From the NCBI RefSeq assembly GCF_019396325.1, contig NZ_JAHKRO010000045.1, positions 1 through 64,000 on the forward strand: 64,000 bases of DNA, read 5' to 3'. The stretch comes from Nonomuraea ceibae (GTDB lineage Bacteria; Actinomycetota; Actinomycetes; Streptosporangiales; Streptosporangiaceae). How positions within the stretch are numbered: position 1 is the stretch's first letter; the number at the start of each line of letters is the position of its first letter. A model generated the notes under the pieces. That model was given only the letters and a program-made list of their open reading frames with translations, did no database searches and was not told the DNA's origin. Below, piece by piece: positions 32,777-41,847 of the stretch. A program made the translations under genes and the position numbers.

Positions 32777-33832
32777 ATGCCGAACGCAGATCTGGCGCAG
32801 CTCAGCCCGAGGCCCGCCCGCGTGGTCGTGACCGGTGGTTCCGGATTCATCGGCAGCCATCTGGTGGAGCGGCTGATCGCCCGCGGTGACGAGGTGACCG
32901 TCTTCGACAGCGGGCCGCTGCCCGAGACGCAGCGGATGGCGCGGGCGCACGCCCGGCTGGTGCTCGGTGACGTGCGTGATCCCGGTGACCTGGCCAGGGC
33001 CGTGGGCAAGGGCGTGGACGTGGTGTACCACCTGGCGGCGGTGGTCGGCGTGGACCAGTACCTGGCCCGCCCGCTGGACGTCATCGACATCAACTTCCAG
33101 GGCACCCGCAACGTCCTGGAGGCCGCCGCGCGGGCCGGGGCGCGGGTCGTGGTGGCGAGCACGAGCGAGGTGTTCGGCAAGAACCCGGCGGTGCCGTGGA
33201 CGGAGGAGGCCGACCGGGTCCTCGGCTCCACCTCGGCCGACCGGTGGACGTACTCCTCCGCCAAGGCGCTGACCGAGCACCTGACGTTCGCCTTCGGCCG
33301 CCAGCACGGCCTGGAGACCACGGTGGTGCGCTACTTCAACGCCTACGGCCCGCGCCAGCGGCCCGCGTTCGTCCTCAGCCGCAGCGTGCACCGGGCGCTC
33401 AACGGCCGGCCGATCGTCATGTACGACCGGGGCGAGCAGACCCGCTGCTTCACGTACGTGGACGACGCCGTGGCGGGGACCCTGCTGGCGGCCTCGCACC
33501 CGGCGGCCGTCGGCGAGTCGTTCAACCTGGGCAGCATGGTGGAGACGAGCATCAGGGACGCCGGGGAGCTGGTGGCGAAGCTGACGGGCGCCGAGGCCGA
33601 GGAGATCGCGGTCGACACCCGGGCCGCGCTCGGCTCCGCCTACGAGGACGTGCCCCGGCGCATCCCCGACAGCTCCAAGGCGCGGCGGGTGCTGGGCTGG
33701 GAGTGCGCCACGTCGCTGGAGGAGGGGCTGCTGCGGACGATCGAGTGGGCGAGGGCGAACCCGTGGTGGCTCGCCCTGGACGACACCGGCGCCGGCGCCG
33801 TCCGGGCCCGGCCGCTGGCGGCCGCGGCGTGA
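32777..33832 (+). CDS. NAD-dependent sugar epimerase/decarboxylase, UDP-glucuronate decarboxylase-like
   Basis: 351 residues. Extended SDR: GGSGFIGSHL (about residues 20-29), STSEVFG (about residue 130) and the catalytic YSSAK (about residue 157). TSEVFG in place of the TDEVYG of dTDP-glucose 4,6-dehydratases, plus the segment ADRWTYSSAKALTEHL, resembles ArnA-type and CalS9-like decarboxylases. The predicted reaction is NDP-glucuronate to NDP-4-keto-xylose, following the dehydrogenase at 8005. No 4,6-dehydratase is present in the window, which supports this reading. AAGGGACGG precedes ATG 32777. It sits between two terminators as a monocistronic unit. Confidence 0.75.
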   Translation: MPNADLAQLSPRPARVVVTGGSGFIGSHLVERLIARGDEVTVFDSGPLPETQRMARAHARLVLGDVRDPGDLARAVGKGVDVVYHLAAVVGVDQYLARPLDVIDINFQGTRNVLEAAARAGARVVVASTSEVFGKNPAVPWTEEADRVLGSTSADRWTYSSAKALTEHLTFAFGRQHGLETTVVRYFNAYGPRQRPAFVLSRSVHRALNGRPIVMYDRGEQTRCFTYVDDAVAGTLLAASHPAAVGESFNLGSMVETSIRDAGELVAKLTGAEAEEIAVDTRAALGSAYEDVPRRIPDSSKARRVLGWECATSLEEGLLRTIEWARANPWWLALDDTGAGAVRARPLAAAA

Positions 33833-33847
33833 CCCGCCCCCGGAACG

Positions 33848-33883
33848 CGACGATCCGGCCCGGTGCTCCGGGCCGGATCGTCG
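33848..33883. terminator. Bidirectional hairpin
   Basis: Perfect 16-bp stem, 33848-33863 with 33868-33883, loop TGCT, between the convergent decarboxylase-like and P450 genes. Confidence 0.8.
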
Positions 33884-33897
33884 GTCGTGCGGGCGGG

Positions 33898-35175
33898 CTA
33901 ACGGGCCCCGGCGGGCACAGCGGTGGTCACCTCGGCGGGCACCTCGGCGGGCACGTCGGCGGTGAGGCGGACGGGCAGGGCCTGGTGGCCGTTCATGATG
34001 AACGTGGGCAGCGGCACCAGCTCCTCGCGCGGCACCGCGAGGCTCAGGTCGGGGAAGCGCTCGAACAGCGTCGAGAGCCCCGTCTGGGCGACCGCGCGGG
34101 CGATGCTGGCGCCCAGGCAGTAGTGCGGGCCGTAGCCGAAGGACAGGTGCTCCTTGTCCTGCCGGGTGATGTCGAAGCGGCCGGCCTCCTCCCCGTGCAG
34201 GGCGGGGTCGCGGCCCACGGCGCTGTAGTTGATGAGGATCGGGTCGCCCTGCGGGATCGTGACGCCGTCCAGGTGGATGTCGGTGACGGCGTAGCGCAGC
34301 GGCAGGTGGACGAGCGGCGAGTCGACGCGCAGGGTCTCGTCGATGACGTCGTCCCAGCTCGCCCGCCCGGTCCGGACGAGGTCGAGCTGGTCGGGGTGGG
34401 TGAGCAGCGCGGTGATGGCGTTGTCGAAGAAGTTGATCGTGGTCTCTGAGCCGGCGCCGAGGATCGCGAAGATCGTGTCGGTGAGCTCGACCTCCGACAG
34501 CCTCGACCCGTCCTCGTCGCGGGCGGCCACGAGGTCGCTGGTGATGTCCTCGCCGGGGTTGCGGCGCTTCTCGGCGATGAGCTCCTCCATCGCGCCGCGC
34601 CAGCCGAGCAGGATGCCCTGGGCCTGCTCGGGGCTCACGGTGGTGTCGACCATCATGTCGATGACCTTGGCGGTCTGCACGCGGGCCGCCTCCGACATGC
34701 CGATGAGGTCGGCCACCAGCATGGCGGGCAGCGGGTAGGCGAAGCTCTGCCGCAGGTCGACGACCTCGCCGGGCGGCACGGCCGCCAGGGCGTCCAGGAG
34801 CTGGTTGGTCAGCTCGGCCATGCGCGGGCGGATCGCCTCGGTGCGCCGGGGCGTGAACGCCTTGCCGACGAGCTTGCGCAGCCGCACGTGGTCCTTGCCG
34901 TACGCGGTGACCATGTTGTCCATGGCCACCCAGCTGATCATCTCCCAGTCGGGCGGGATCTCGCCGTTGCGGAAGGCGGGCCAGTGGTTGCGGGCGCTCT
35001 TGGTGACGTTCGGGTCGGTGAGCAGCCGCCTGATCGCGGCGTGGGTGTTGACGGACCAGGCGATGACCCCGCCGGGCAGCTCGACCTGGGTCGCGTGGCC
35101 GCGCGAGCGCAGTTGGTCCGTCTCGGCGTGGATGTTCTTGCCGGTGGTGTCGAGGACCGGGCAACGTCTGTTCAC
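33898..35175 (-). CDS. Cytochrome P450
   Basis: 425 residues. Heme-binding loop FGYGPHYCLGA (about residue 345), I-helix AGSETT (about residue 238) and the ExxR of the K helix in DETLRVDSPL are all intact, as in bacterial class I enzymes. AGGAGAG before GTG 35175 fixes the start over an ATG-like start at 35220. The C-terminal 25 residues are a low-complexity Pro/Ala/Val tail with repeated PAEVP. C-1027 has one P450 (SgcD3) assigned to hydroxylation of its benzoxazolinate; the same kind of aromatic hydroxylation may apply here. A redox partner is not seen. Confidence 0.87.
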   Translation of the reverse strand: MNRRCPVLDTTGKNIHAETDQLRSRGHATQVELPGGVIAWSVNTHAAIRRLLTDPNVTKSARNHWPAFRNGEIPPDWEMISWVAMDNMVTAYGKDHVRLRKLVGKAFTPRRTEAIRPRMAELTNQLLDALAAVPPGEVVDLRQSFAYPLPAMLVADLIGMSEAARVQTAKVIDMMVDTTVSPEQAQGILLGWRGAMEELIAEKRRNPGEDITSDLVAARDEDGSRLSEVELTDTIFAILGAGSETTINFFDNAITALLTHPDQLDLVRTGRASWDDVIDETLRVDSPLVHLPLRYAVTDIHLDGVTIPQGDPILINYSAVGRDPALHGEEAGRFDITRQDKEHLSFGYGPHYCLGASIARAVAQTGLSTLFERFPDLSLAVPREELVPLPTFIMNGHQALPVRLTADVPAEVPAEVTTAVPAGAR

Positions 35176-35210
35176 GGAACTCTCCTGGGTCGTGGTCGAT
35201 CGTGTTACGC

Positions 35211-35242
35211 CGATGCCCACCGCTGAAGAGGGGTGGGCATCG
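35211..35242 (-). terminator. Hairpin between acyltransferase and P450 genes
   Basis: 11-bp stem, 35211-35221 with 35232-35242. It lies inside what would otherwise be one minus-strand operon and may reduce transcription into the P450 gene. Confidence 0.5.
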
Positions 35243-35263
35243 CGGGCACAGCGGGGGGAAGGG

Positions 35264-36472
35264 TCACTCGGCGGCTGAGGCGGTGGGCACCGGGGCGCGC
35301 GCCGGCTCCCGCGGCGGTGGCGGCGGCGTCTTCTTCGACCGGCTCCAGTGCCGCATCGCGGGCCGCTCGACCAGCGTGTAGAGCAGCCAGGCGGCCACGA
35401 CGTTGACCGCGATGAGGCCCAGGATCAGCAGCGTGCCGCCGACGGGCCCGTACTCGGCGTCGCCGAGCACCGCGCCGCGCAGCCAGTAGAGCACCACGGC
35501 CTGGGTCATGTAGAAGGCGAACGAGACGGTGCCGAGCCACACCATGACCCGGCTGCCCATGAAGGTGCGCCGGCCGCGCAGGTTGGCCGCGGCGTAGGTG
35601 CCGATGGCCAGCCCGAACGGGATCGCGGTGACGAGCGAGATGCTGTACGGCTCCGGCACCCACAGCGTGGCGGCGTAGGCGGCCACGAGCAGGGCGATGA
35701 CCGGGGCGATCCCGATGCGGGGCCACCGGCCGCTGATCACGATCCTGGCCAGGACCATGCCGAGCACGAACTCGAACAGCCGCGCCGGCGGGAACATGTA
35801 GACGAACCAGAACTGCGTCAGCGCCAGCGCCTCACCCGGGTAGCGGGGCGAGTCGGGCAGCAGCGTGAGCGTGGCCACGCAGACCGCGGCCATGGCCAGG
35901 ACCACGAGGCCGGCCGACAGCCACAGCCGGCTCTCCTTGATCTTGGCGATCGGGATGATCAGCAGCGGGAAGAGCAGGTAGAACAGCATCTCGGAGCTGA
36001 GCGACCAGGCCGGCATGTTCGCGCCGCCCCACAGGTTGGGGTCGGGCGAGAACGAGTTGACCAGGAACAGGTTCGGCAGGCCCCACAGGGGCGTGAACGA
36101 CGCGGCGAACAGCAGCATCGCCAGGCCCCAGGTGACGGCGTGGTTGGGCAGGATCTTCACCGCCCGCCGCCGCCAGAAGGACGTGGCCCGGCCGCCCGGC
36201 TGCCAGGACCAGGTGATGACGAAGCCGCTCAGGATGAAGAAGAACGAGACGCCGATGTAGCCGCCGGGGTAGAAGAGCCAGACGAGCGTCTGGGTGATCC
36301 CGTCGTCGCTGTAGGGGGTCGCGGGATTCTGATTTCCCGACGTCATGGGATAGACGACGTGGCTCATGAAAACGAGCAACGCCGCGATGATGCGTAGTCC
36401 GGTCAATGCGGGAAGGTCGGGGCGGCGCTCTCCGAGAGCGCCTGTATGACTGATTTCCGCCGCCACAGACAC
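35264..36472 (-). CDS. Membrane acyltransferase, OafA/Acyltransferase_3 family (second)
   Basis: 402 residues with about ten membrane helices. LPALTGLRIIAALLVFMSHVVYP (about residues 19-41) is the family start with the His of the active site, and RRRAVKILPNHAVTWGL lies around residue 105. AGGAACCCACG before GTG 36472 supports the start. A 17-bp operator-like element is 72 bp upstream, so this gene can be transcribed independently of the sugar genes behind it. The C-terminal tail is basic and proline-rich. It probably acylates a hydroxyl of the sugar or core; the acyl donor is unknown. Confidence 0.8.
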   Translation of the reverse strand: MSVAAEISHTGALGERRPDLPALTGLRIIAALLVFMSHVVYPMTSGNQNPATPYSDDGITQTLVWLFYPGGYIGVSFFFILSGFVITWSWQPGGRATSFWRRRAVKILPNHAVTWGLAMLLFAASFTPLWGLPNLFLVNSFSPDPNLWGGANMPAWSLSSEMLFYLLFPLLIIPIAKIKESRLWLSAGLVVLAMAAVCVATLTLLPDSPRYPGEALALTQFWFVYMFPPARLFEFVLGMVLARIVISGRWPRIGIAPVIALLVAAYAATLWVPEPYSISLVTAIPFGLAIGTYAAANLRGRRTFMGSRVMVWLGTVSFAFYMTQAVVLYWLRGAVLGDAEYGPVGGTLLILGLIAVNVVAAWLLYTLVERPAMRHWSRSKKTPPPPPREPARAPVPTASAAE

Positions 36473-36544
36473 CGTGGGTTCCTTTCTCTCGGACCGCCCG
36501 GCTGGGGGAATTAACTAAATGGTGGGCGGCCACCCCGCACGGCG

Positions 36545-36561
36545 CATCTCCCCATGTGCTG
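36545..36561 (-). promoter_or_regulatory. Operator-like 17-bp element before the second acyltransferase gene
   Basis: Minus strand CAGCACATGGGGAGATG, 72 bp before the start at 36472, in the 96-bp gap after the C-methyltransferase gene. Confidence 0.6.
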
Positions 36562-36568
36562 AAAATGC

Positions 36569-37789
36569 TCAGACGATATGCACCTCGGGCACGTAGAGAA
36601 CCCAGCGCCCGCCTCGCTCGGCGAACGCGCGCTCTTTCGCCATGATTTCCTCGGCGTGGTTCCAGGCGAACAGGATGGCGTGGTCGGCGTCGCTCTCGGC
36701 GAACACGGACGGCGCCACCACGGGGATGTGCGAGCCGGCCACCACGCGGCCCTGCTTGGAGGGCGTGGAGTCGCAGACGAAGGGGATGACGTCCGGGCCG
36801 AAGCCGCAGTAGTTGGTCACCGTGGTGATCTTGGCGGGGGCGCCGTAGCCGACGACCTTCTTGCCCTGGGCGCGCAGCGACCCGACGAGGGCGGTCAGCT
36901 CGTCGCGGATGCGCTCGGCGCGGCGGGCGAAGGCCTCCAGCGTGGCGTGCTCCTCCAGCCGCTGGGCGGCCTCGGCGGCCAGCAGCTCGGGCACCGCGGG
37001 GGCGACCGGGCGGGCGCCGGGCTGGCCCAGCGTGTAGCGCATCGAGCCGCCGTGCAGCGCCACCGGCTCGGCGTCGACGAGCTCCAGCCCGTACAGCTCG
37101 GCCGCGGCCTGGATGGCACGCACGGAGAAGACGAAGGAGTGCTCGTCGTAGAGGATGTCGAACGCGGTCTGCTCGACGACGCTGCCGAGGTAGGGCTCCT
37201 CGAAGACGAAGACGCCGTCCGGGCCGAGCAGCTTCTTGGCGCCCTTGAGCACCGAGGCCAGGTGGGAGATGTGGGCGATCACGTTCGCGCCGAACATCAC
37301 GTCGGCCGGGCCGTGCTCGGCACGGATCGGCCCGGCGCTGTCCTCGTCGAAGAACTGCGACAGCACCCGCACGCCCCGCGCCCTGGACATCTCCGCCACC
37401 TGGGCCGACGGCTCGATGCCCAGGTGGCGCACGCCGGCCGCGGCGATGGTGGCGAGCATGACGCCGTCGTTGCTGCCGATCTCCGCGATGAACGGGTCGG
37501 GCCCGGTCAGCTCGTGCTCCAGGAAATGCCGCGCCAGGCCCTCGAAATGCCGGCTGTGCACCACCGAGTTGGAGGCGTGGTACGGGTATTCGTCGTGGTA
37601 TCTGACTTCCTGGGGAATGTCCGCCATCAGCTGGACCATGGTGCACGAGTCACACATTCCCACGACCAGCTGGTAACGGAATTCACCGGCCACCCGGTCG
37701 GCCCGGGGAAAAGCGTTTCCGCGGGGCTGGAAACCGAGGTCGACAAACGCCTTGACCGGCCCGCTGCAAATTCGACAGGAAGCGTCCAT
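36569..37789 (-). CDS. NDP-sugar C-methyltransferase, NovU/TylCIII type
   Basis: 406 residues. The N-terminal zinc-binding domain has CRICSGPV (residues 5-12) and CDSCTMVQL; the central SAM domain has EIGSNDGVMLATIAAAG (about residue 102) and the motif FGANVIAHISHL; the C-terminal domain includes GYGAPAKITTVTNY. This three-domain layout defines the sugar C-methyltransferases that methylate a carbon next to a 4-keto group. SgcA3 is the C-1027 counterpart. The enzyme predicts a C-branched sugar. It follows the aminotransferase gene by 53 bases on the minus strand. Confidence 0.87.
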   Translation of the reverse strand: MDASCRICSGPVKAFVDLGFQPRGNAFPRADRVAGEFRYQLVVGMCDSCTMVQLMADIPQEVRYHDEYPYHASNSVVHSRHFEGLARHFLEHELTGPDPFIAEIGSNDGVMLATIAAAGVRHLGIEPSAQVAEMSRARGVRVLSQFFDEDSAGPIRAEHGPADVMFGANVIAHISHLASVLKGAKKLLGPDGVFVFEEPYLGSVVEQTAFDILYDEHSFVFSVRAIQAAAELYGLELVDAEPVALHGGSMRYTLGQPGARPVAPAVPELLAAEAAQRLEEHATLEAFARRAERIRDELTALVGSLRAQGKKVVGYGAPAKITTVTNYCGFGPDVIPFVCDSTPSKQGRVVAGSHIPVVAPSVFAESDADHAILFAWNHAEEIMAKERAFAERGGRWVLYVPEVHIV

Positions 37790-37842
37790 GAATAGACGTT
37801 AACACCGGCCGGGCGCGAACCTTTATCGGCGATTGCCATGAG

Positions 37843-38943
37843 TCACCAGCCGGATCTTATGGTGTGCGCGACGTGCGCCCGGTCCTCGTCCGACAGCCAC
37901 CAGCCGACCGGGATGTTGACCGCCCGGTCGTGCACCGCCTCCAGGCCGGGCAGCGGCTCGGCCGACGGCGTCACGCAGCCGTGCGCGTCGTTGCGCCGGC
38001 ACACCACGCTCGCCGCGACCCCGGCGGCGGCGAGCTTGCCGATGAACGCGTCGCGGTCCTCCACCAGGACCGGGTAGAGCCAGAACGACGAGTCCAGGCC
38101 AGGCGTGCGCGCGGTCAGCTCCAGGCCGGGCACCCCGGCGAGCTCGGCGTCGTAGTAGGCGGCGTTGGCGCGGTGGCGGGCGATCCGCTCGTCGACCACG
38201 GCGAGGCTGCTGAGCCCGATGGCCGCGCCGATCTCGTTCAGGTAGAAGTTGTAGCCCCACTCGGGCACGTCGTAGTCGGCGTGCACGCGGTCGGCGTCGC
38301 GCTCGATGCCGAAGAAGCGCAGCCGCCGGGCGCGCCGCAGCGACTCCTCGTCGGGCAGCACGAGCAGGCCGCCGGTGCCGCAGCTCAGGTGCTTGGTGGC
38401 GTGGAAGCTGTAGACGCACAGGTTGCCGTGGCGGCCCAGCGGGCGGCCGTGCACGGTGGCGCCCCACGCCTGGGCGCAGTCCTCGACGACGACCGGCCGG
38501 CGCCCGTGGGCGGCCTCGGCGTCGTCCAGGATGCGGGCCAGGCGCTCGACGTCGACGGGGCAGCCGCCCCAGTGCACCACCATGACCGCCCGGGTGCGGG
38601 GGGTGATCTTCTTGGCGAGGTCCTCGAGGTCCACGTTGAGCGTGGCCGGGTCGACGTCCACCCAGGTGATGCGCCCGCCGCCGGCCAGGATGCTCCAGTT
38701 CGTCGCCTCGAACGTGAACGGCGTGCTCAGGACCTCGCCGTCGGCCCCGGCCAGGCGCAGCGCGAGCTGCAGGCCGGAGGTGGCGTTGTTCAGCGCCGCC
38801 ACGTACGGGTTGCCGATCCGCTCGCCGAGCTGCCGCTCGAACTCCTCGACCAGCGGCCCGTGCCCGAGCATGCCGCTGTCGAGCACGGCGGTGACCCGGT
38901 CGGCGGCGCCGGCCGGGACCTCGACCTTGAACAGGGGGATCAC
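37843..38943 (-). CDS. PLP sugar aminotransferase, DegT/DnrJ/EryC1 family
   Basis: 366 residues. Unlike the enzyme at 6535, the PLP lysine is present, in YSFHATKHLSCGTGG (about residue 184). The family start MIPLFKVEV and EDCAQAWGA (about residue 160) are typical. It would transaminate the C-4 keto group of the nucleotide sugar to give the amino sugar, as SgcA4 or CalS13 do. The stop of the N-methyltransferase gene is six bases before ATG 38943, so the three sugar genes form a tight unit. Confidence 0.87.
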   Translation of the reverse strand: MIPLFKVEVPAGAADRVTAVLDSGMLGHGPLVEEFERQLGERIGNPYVAALNNATSGLQLALRLAGADGEVLSTPFTFEATNWSILAGGGRITWVDVDPATLNVDLEDLAKKITPRTRAVMVVHWGGCPVDVERLARILDDAEAAHGRRPVVVEDCAQAWGATVHGRPLGRHGNLCVYSFHATKHLSCGTGGLLVLPDEESLRRARRLRFFGIERDADRVHADYDVPEWGYNFYLNEIGAAIGLSSLAVVDERIARHRANAAYYDAELAGVPGLELTARTPGLDSSFWLYPVLVEDRDAFIGKLAAAGVAASVVCRRNDAHGCVTPSAEPLPGLEAVHDRAVNIPVGWWLSDEDRAHVAHTIRSGW

Positions 38944-38949
38944 CGCGAA

Positions 38950-39708
38950 TCATCCGTCCCGTCGCACGCCGAGGAACAGGGAGCGGCCGGCGAGCAGCGG
39001 CCCGGTCTCCTCCAGGCACTCGGCGGTGAAGCCGGCCCGCTCGAAGGCCGCCGCGTACTCGGCGCGGGAGAACAGGTTCATCACCTGCGTGTGCTCGAAG
39101 TGGCGCACCCCGGCGCCGTCGGCCACCAGGTAGTGCGCCTCGACGCGGACGGTGTCGCCCACGCGGGACGATTTGGCCACCCTGGCGATGGTCCGGCCGT
39201 CCTCGCGGACCACGTCGTCGCCGATGTGCCCGTCGGCGAAGCCGTCCTTGAAGTACCAGGGCTCCACGATGAGCACCCCGCCGGGGGCCACATGCCGGCC
39301 CATGCTGGCCACGGCGGCGTCGAGCTCCTCGGTGCCCGCCATGTAGCCGACCGTGCTGTAGAGGCTGCACACGGCGTCGAAGACGCGGCCGAGCCGGAAG
39401 TCGCGGATGTCGCCCGGGTGGACGGCGACGCCGGGCAGCTTGGCCTGCGCCCTGGCCCGCATCGCCGCCGACAGCTCCACCCCCTCGACCAGGGAGAAGC
39501 GGGTGCGCAGCGTCCTGAGGTGCTCGCCCGTCCCGCAGGCCACGTCGAGCAGGGAGTCGGCGTGCGGCGCGCGCTCGCGCACGAGGCTGGTCACGATGTC
39601 GGCCTCCCCCGCGTAGTCCTTGCCGCGCCGCAGGTAGAGCAGGTCGTAGATCTCGCTGATGTCGTCGCCGTAGACGTTGGCGTCCCGGGTGATCTGGTCA
39701 ATGGTCAC
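38950..39708 (-). CDS. Sugar N-methyltransferase, DesVI/TylM1 type
   Basis: 252 residues. Small SAM methyltransferase: YDLLYLRRGKDY (about residues 21-32) is a typical N-terminal motif of the N,N-dimethylating sugar enzymes, and motif I is LLDVACGTGEHLRTL (about residue 54). GGGAG before GTG 39708 fixes the start over a TTG at 39720. It is the first gene of the run N-methyl-, amino- and C-methyltransferase. The C-1027 amino sugar is dimethylated by SgcA5, the likely functional equivalent. Whether one or two methyl groups are added cannot be read from the sequence. Confidence 0.85.
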   Translation of the reverse strand: MTIDQITRDANVYGDDISEIYDLLYLRRGKDYAGEADIVTSLVRERAPHADSLLDVACGTGEHLRTLRTRFSLVEGVELSAAMRARAQAKLPGVAVHPGDIRDFRLGRVFDAVCSLYSTVGYMAGTEELDAAVASMGRHVAPGGVLIVEPWYFKDGFADGHIGDDVVREDGRTIARVAKSSRVGDTVRVEAHYLVADGAGVRHFEHTQVMNLFSRAEYAAAFERAGFTAECLEETGPLLAGRSLFLGVRRDG

Positions 39709-39759
39709 AGCCGCTCCCAACCGATGAGCCGTGCCGTACGGACGGGCACACTGGTCCGG

Positions 39760-39775
39760 ATTCTCCCGGCTGCGC
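39760..39775 (-). promoter_or_regulatory. Variant operator-like element with a 4-bp spacer
   Basis: Minus strand GCGCA-GCCG-GGAGAAT, one base shorter in the spacer than the other copies, 51 bp before the N-methyltransferase start at 39708. Confidence 0.25.
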
Positions 39776-39846
39776 GGCCCGCTGTCTTATCCGGCCTTGC
39801 TCGCCTGCGAATAGCCCATCGTCAAACAGAACGCAAGGCGATCATT

Positions 39847-39880
39847 GACAAGATGCAGTCACCGTCACTGCAGCTTGCTG
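39847..39880 (+). promoter_or_regulatory. Second bipartite element before the apoprotein gene
   Basis: GACAAGATGC (7 of 10 matches to GGCAGGAAGC) and TGCAGCTTGCTG at 39869-39880, 34 bp end to end, 89 bp before the start at 39970. A TTGACA hexamer lies at 39845-39850, but no matching -10 box is clear. Confidence 0.45.
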
Positions 39881-39969
39881 AATTGATTTCCTCTGGCACC
39901 CGCCGGGCCGATGCCGCAGAGTTGTACTCACGACGGCGAAACAAATCGCCCCGGAAAAAGGAGTAAAGA

Positions 39970-40398
39970 ATGACGCGCAAGACTGGTCTGATTGCCAAGC
40001 TGGGTCTCGCCGCCACGGTCACGCTCGGCCTGGCCTTCGCCACCAGCCCGGCGGCCTCCGCCGCGGCCCCGTCGTTCTCCGTCTCGCCGGCCTCCGGCGT
40101 GTCGGACGGCGCGACTGCCACGGTGACCGTCACCGGGGCCCTGCCCAATGCCGTGTTCGGCATCGCCACCTGCGCCAACACGGCCTCGGGCGCCGCCTGC
40201 GACGGCGGCACGGCCACCTCGTTCACCACCGACGCGAGCGGTTCGGCCACCATCCCGCTGAAGCTCAACCGCCAGTTCGACGGCGTCGGCTACGACGGCA
40301 CCCCGGTGGGCCCGGTGGACTGCGCGGCGGCCTCCTGCTTCGTCGGCGCCGGCAACAACGAGCAGGTGCTCGGGGAGGTGGCCATCTCCTTCAAGTGA
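39970..40398 (+). CDS. cagA: Enediyne apoprotein, neocarzinostatin/C-1027 family
   Basis: 142 residues. A Sec signal peptide (basic MTRKTGLIAK, hydrophobic core, ASAA) ends after about residue 32, leaving a 110-residue mature protein starting APSFSVSPASG. Mature cysteines fall at 36, 45, 86 and 91, the two-disulfide spacing of the neocarzinostatin and C-1027 apoproteins. The core VTVTGALPNAVFGIATCA and the end VLGEVAISFK fit the seven-stranded immunoglobulin-like fold. It binds and shields the enediyne chromophore outside the cell and gives self-protection. AAAAAGGAG nine bases before ATG 39970 is strong, as expected for a highly expressed protein. This gene identifies the cluster. Confidence 0.95.
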   Translation: MTRKTGLIAKLGLAATVTLGLAFATSPAASAAAPSFSVSPASGVSDGATATVTVTGALPNAVFGIATCANTASGAACDGGTATSFTTDASGSATIPLKLNRQFDGVGYDGTPVGPVDCAAASCFVGAGNNEQVLGEVAISFK

Positions 40399-40467
40399 GA
40401 AACCAGCGGTAATCCACCGGGAGAAAGGAATTCAGCCGCCCACACACCGGAATGACGCGGAAATCGA

Positions 40468-40508
40468 AAGCCCCTGGTTCGGGAAAATGCTTCCTGAACC
40501 GGGGGCTT
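40468..40508 (+). terminator. Terminator after the apoprotein gene
   Basis: 17-bp stem with two wobble pairs, 40468-40484 with 40492-40508, seven-base loop. Confidence 0.7.
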
Positions 40509-40526
40509 CGCCGTGCCCGCGCAGAA

Positions 40527-40543
40527 CAGCACGCCGGGAGATG
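40527..40543 (+). promoter_or_regulatory. Operator-like 17-bp element before the hydroxylase genes
   Basis: CAGCACGCCGGGAGATG, 73 bp before the start at 40617 and just past the apoprotein terminator. This separates apoprotein control from hydroxylase control. Confidence 0.6.
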
Positions 40544-40616
40544 CGCGGCCTAATCGTGGATGTGACGCTGGCGGCATGTCCGATTCGACCACGAAACCGT
40601 GAGGACGCGCATAGCG

Positions 40617-41837
40617 ATGGGTGTCGACACCACTGTTTTCGAGCACCGCCTCGCCGAACCGCCGGAGCCCGGACTCACCCCCGAGGACGTGGTCGCCAGG
40701 GCGGAGGCCATGATTCCCGCGCTGGCCGAGCGCCAGGCCGAGACCGAGCGGCGCACGTTCTACGCCGAGGACGTCCACGAGGAGTTCTCCAGAGCGGGCT
40801 TCTACCGCATCCTGGTCCCCCGCCGGTTCGGCGGCTACGAGTTCGGGATCGACACCTTCGTCCGCGTGGCGATCAACCTGACCCGGGGCTGCCCCTCGAC
40901 AGGCTGGATGTTCTGCCTGGGCGCCGCGCACGCGCTCCCGGCCGCGACGATCTTCGACGAGCGCACCCAGGAGGAGATCTTCGCCTCCGGGGAGTTCATC
41001 TGCCCCGCGACCGTCATGCCCGGCGGCACGGCCGAGCGCACGCCGGACGGCGACTGGCTGATCAACGGCACCTGGGGCTACTGCTCGGGGTCACCGTACG
41101 CCACCCACTTCATGGGGCACGCCCTGATCGAGTCGGGCGAGCCGATCATGTTCATCGCCCCGCGCAGCGAGTGGACCCGGCTCGACGACTGGGGTCACGC
41201 GCTGGGCCTGAAGGGCAGCGGCTCGCACAGCATCCGCATCACCGGCGGCCGCGTCCCCGACCGCTACGTGCTCAAGCACCACATGAGCCAGATCGACGTC
41301 ACCGGCGGCACCCCCGGCCGCGAGCTGCACGGCCCCGAGTACGGCGGCGGGCAGCTCAGCTTCATGGTCATGGAGGACGCGCTGCTGGCGGTCGGCATGG
41401 CCAAGGGCGCGCTGGACGCCTACGAGGACCTCATGCGGACCCGCACGACGCCGTTCCCGCCCATCGTGACCCGTACCGAGGACCCGGACTTCCAGCTCAC
41501 GTACGGCAAGGCCGCGGGCCTGATCGCCACGGCCGAGGCCGCGACCACGGACGCGGTGCGGCAGTGGCGCGAGACGAGCGCCCGCGGCGCGGCGGCCGTC
41601 ACCCACGAGCACGAGCTGCGGCTGGCGGCGATCTGCCAGGAGGCCGTGGCGCTGTGCTGGCGGGCGGTCGAGTCGCACCTGTTCCCCACGGCGGGTTCGA
41701 GCGCCGTGCGCGCCGGCGAGCGCATCGAGCGGGTGTGGCGGGACATGTCGATGTTCGTCACGCACGCCGGCCTGTCCACCTACCTCGCCAAAATCGCCAA
41801 ACGCGATCTGGCCAAGGCCCGGTTCGGGCTCGAATAG
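40617..41837 (+). CDS. Acyl-CoA-dehydrogenase-fold flavin monooxygenase (second)
   Basis: 406 residues. Same hydroxylase branch as the gene at 3135: VPRRFGGYEFGIDTFVRVA (about residues 69-87), GCPSTGWMFCLGAAHAL and NGTWGYCSGSPYATH are typical of HsaA/HpaH-like two-component oxygenases that use free reduced flavin. The start is taken as ATG 40617; GTG 40599 in the same frame is possible. The stop is ten bases before the HpaB-type hydroxylase gene, so the two probably act on related substrates. Hydroxylation of the aromatic acid or of the beta-tyrosine side chain (as at the benzylic carbon) are the main options. Confidence 0.75.
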   Translation: MGVDTTVFEHRLAEPPEPGLTPEDVVARAEAMIPALAERQAETERRTFYAEDVHEEFSRAGFYRILVPRRFGGYEFGIDTFVRVAINLTRGCPSTGWMFCLGAAHALPAATIFDERTQEEIFASGEFICPATVMPGGTAERTPDGDWLINGTWGYCSGSPYATHFMGHALIESGEPIMFIAPRSEWTRLDDWGHALGLKGSGSHSIRITGGRVPDRYVLKHHMSQIDVTGGTPGRELHGPEYGGGQLSFMVMEDALLAVGMAKGALDAYEDLMRTRTTPFPPIVTRTEDPDFQLTYGKAAGLIATAEAATTDAVRQWRETSARGAAAVTHEHELRLAAICQEAVALCWRAVESHLFPTAGSSAVRAGERIERVWRDMSMFVTHAGLSTYLAKIAKRDLAKARFGLE

Positions 41838-41847
41838 GGGAATTGCC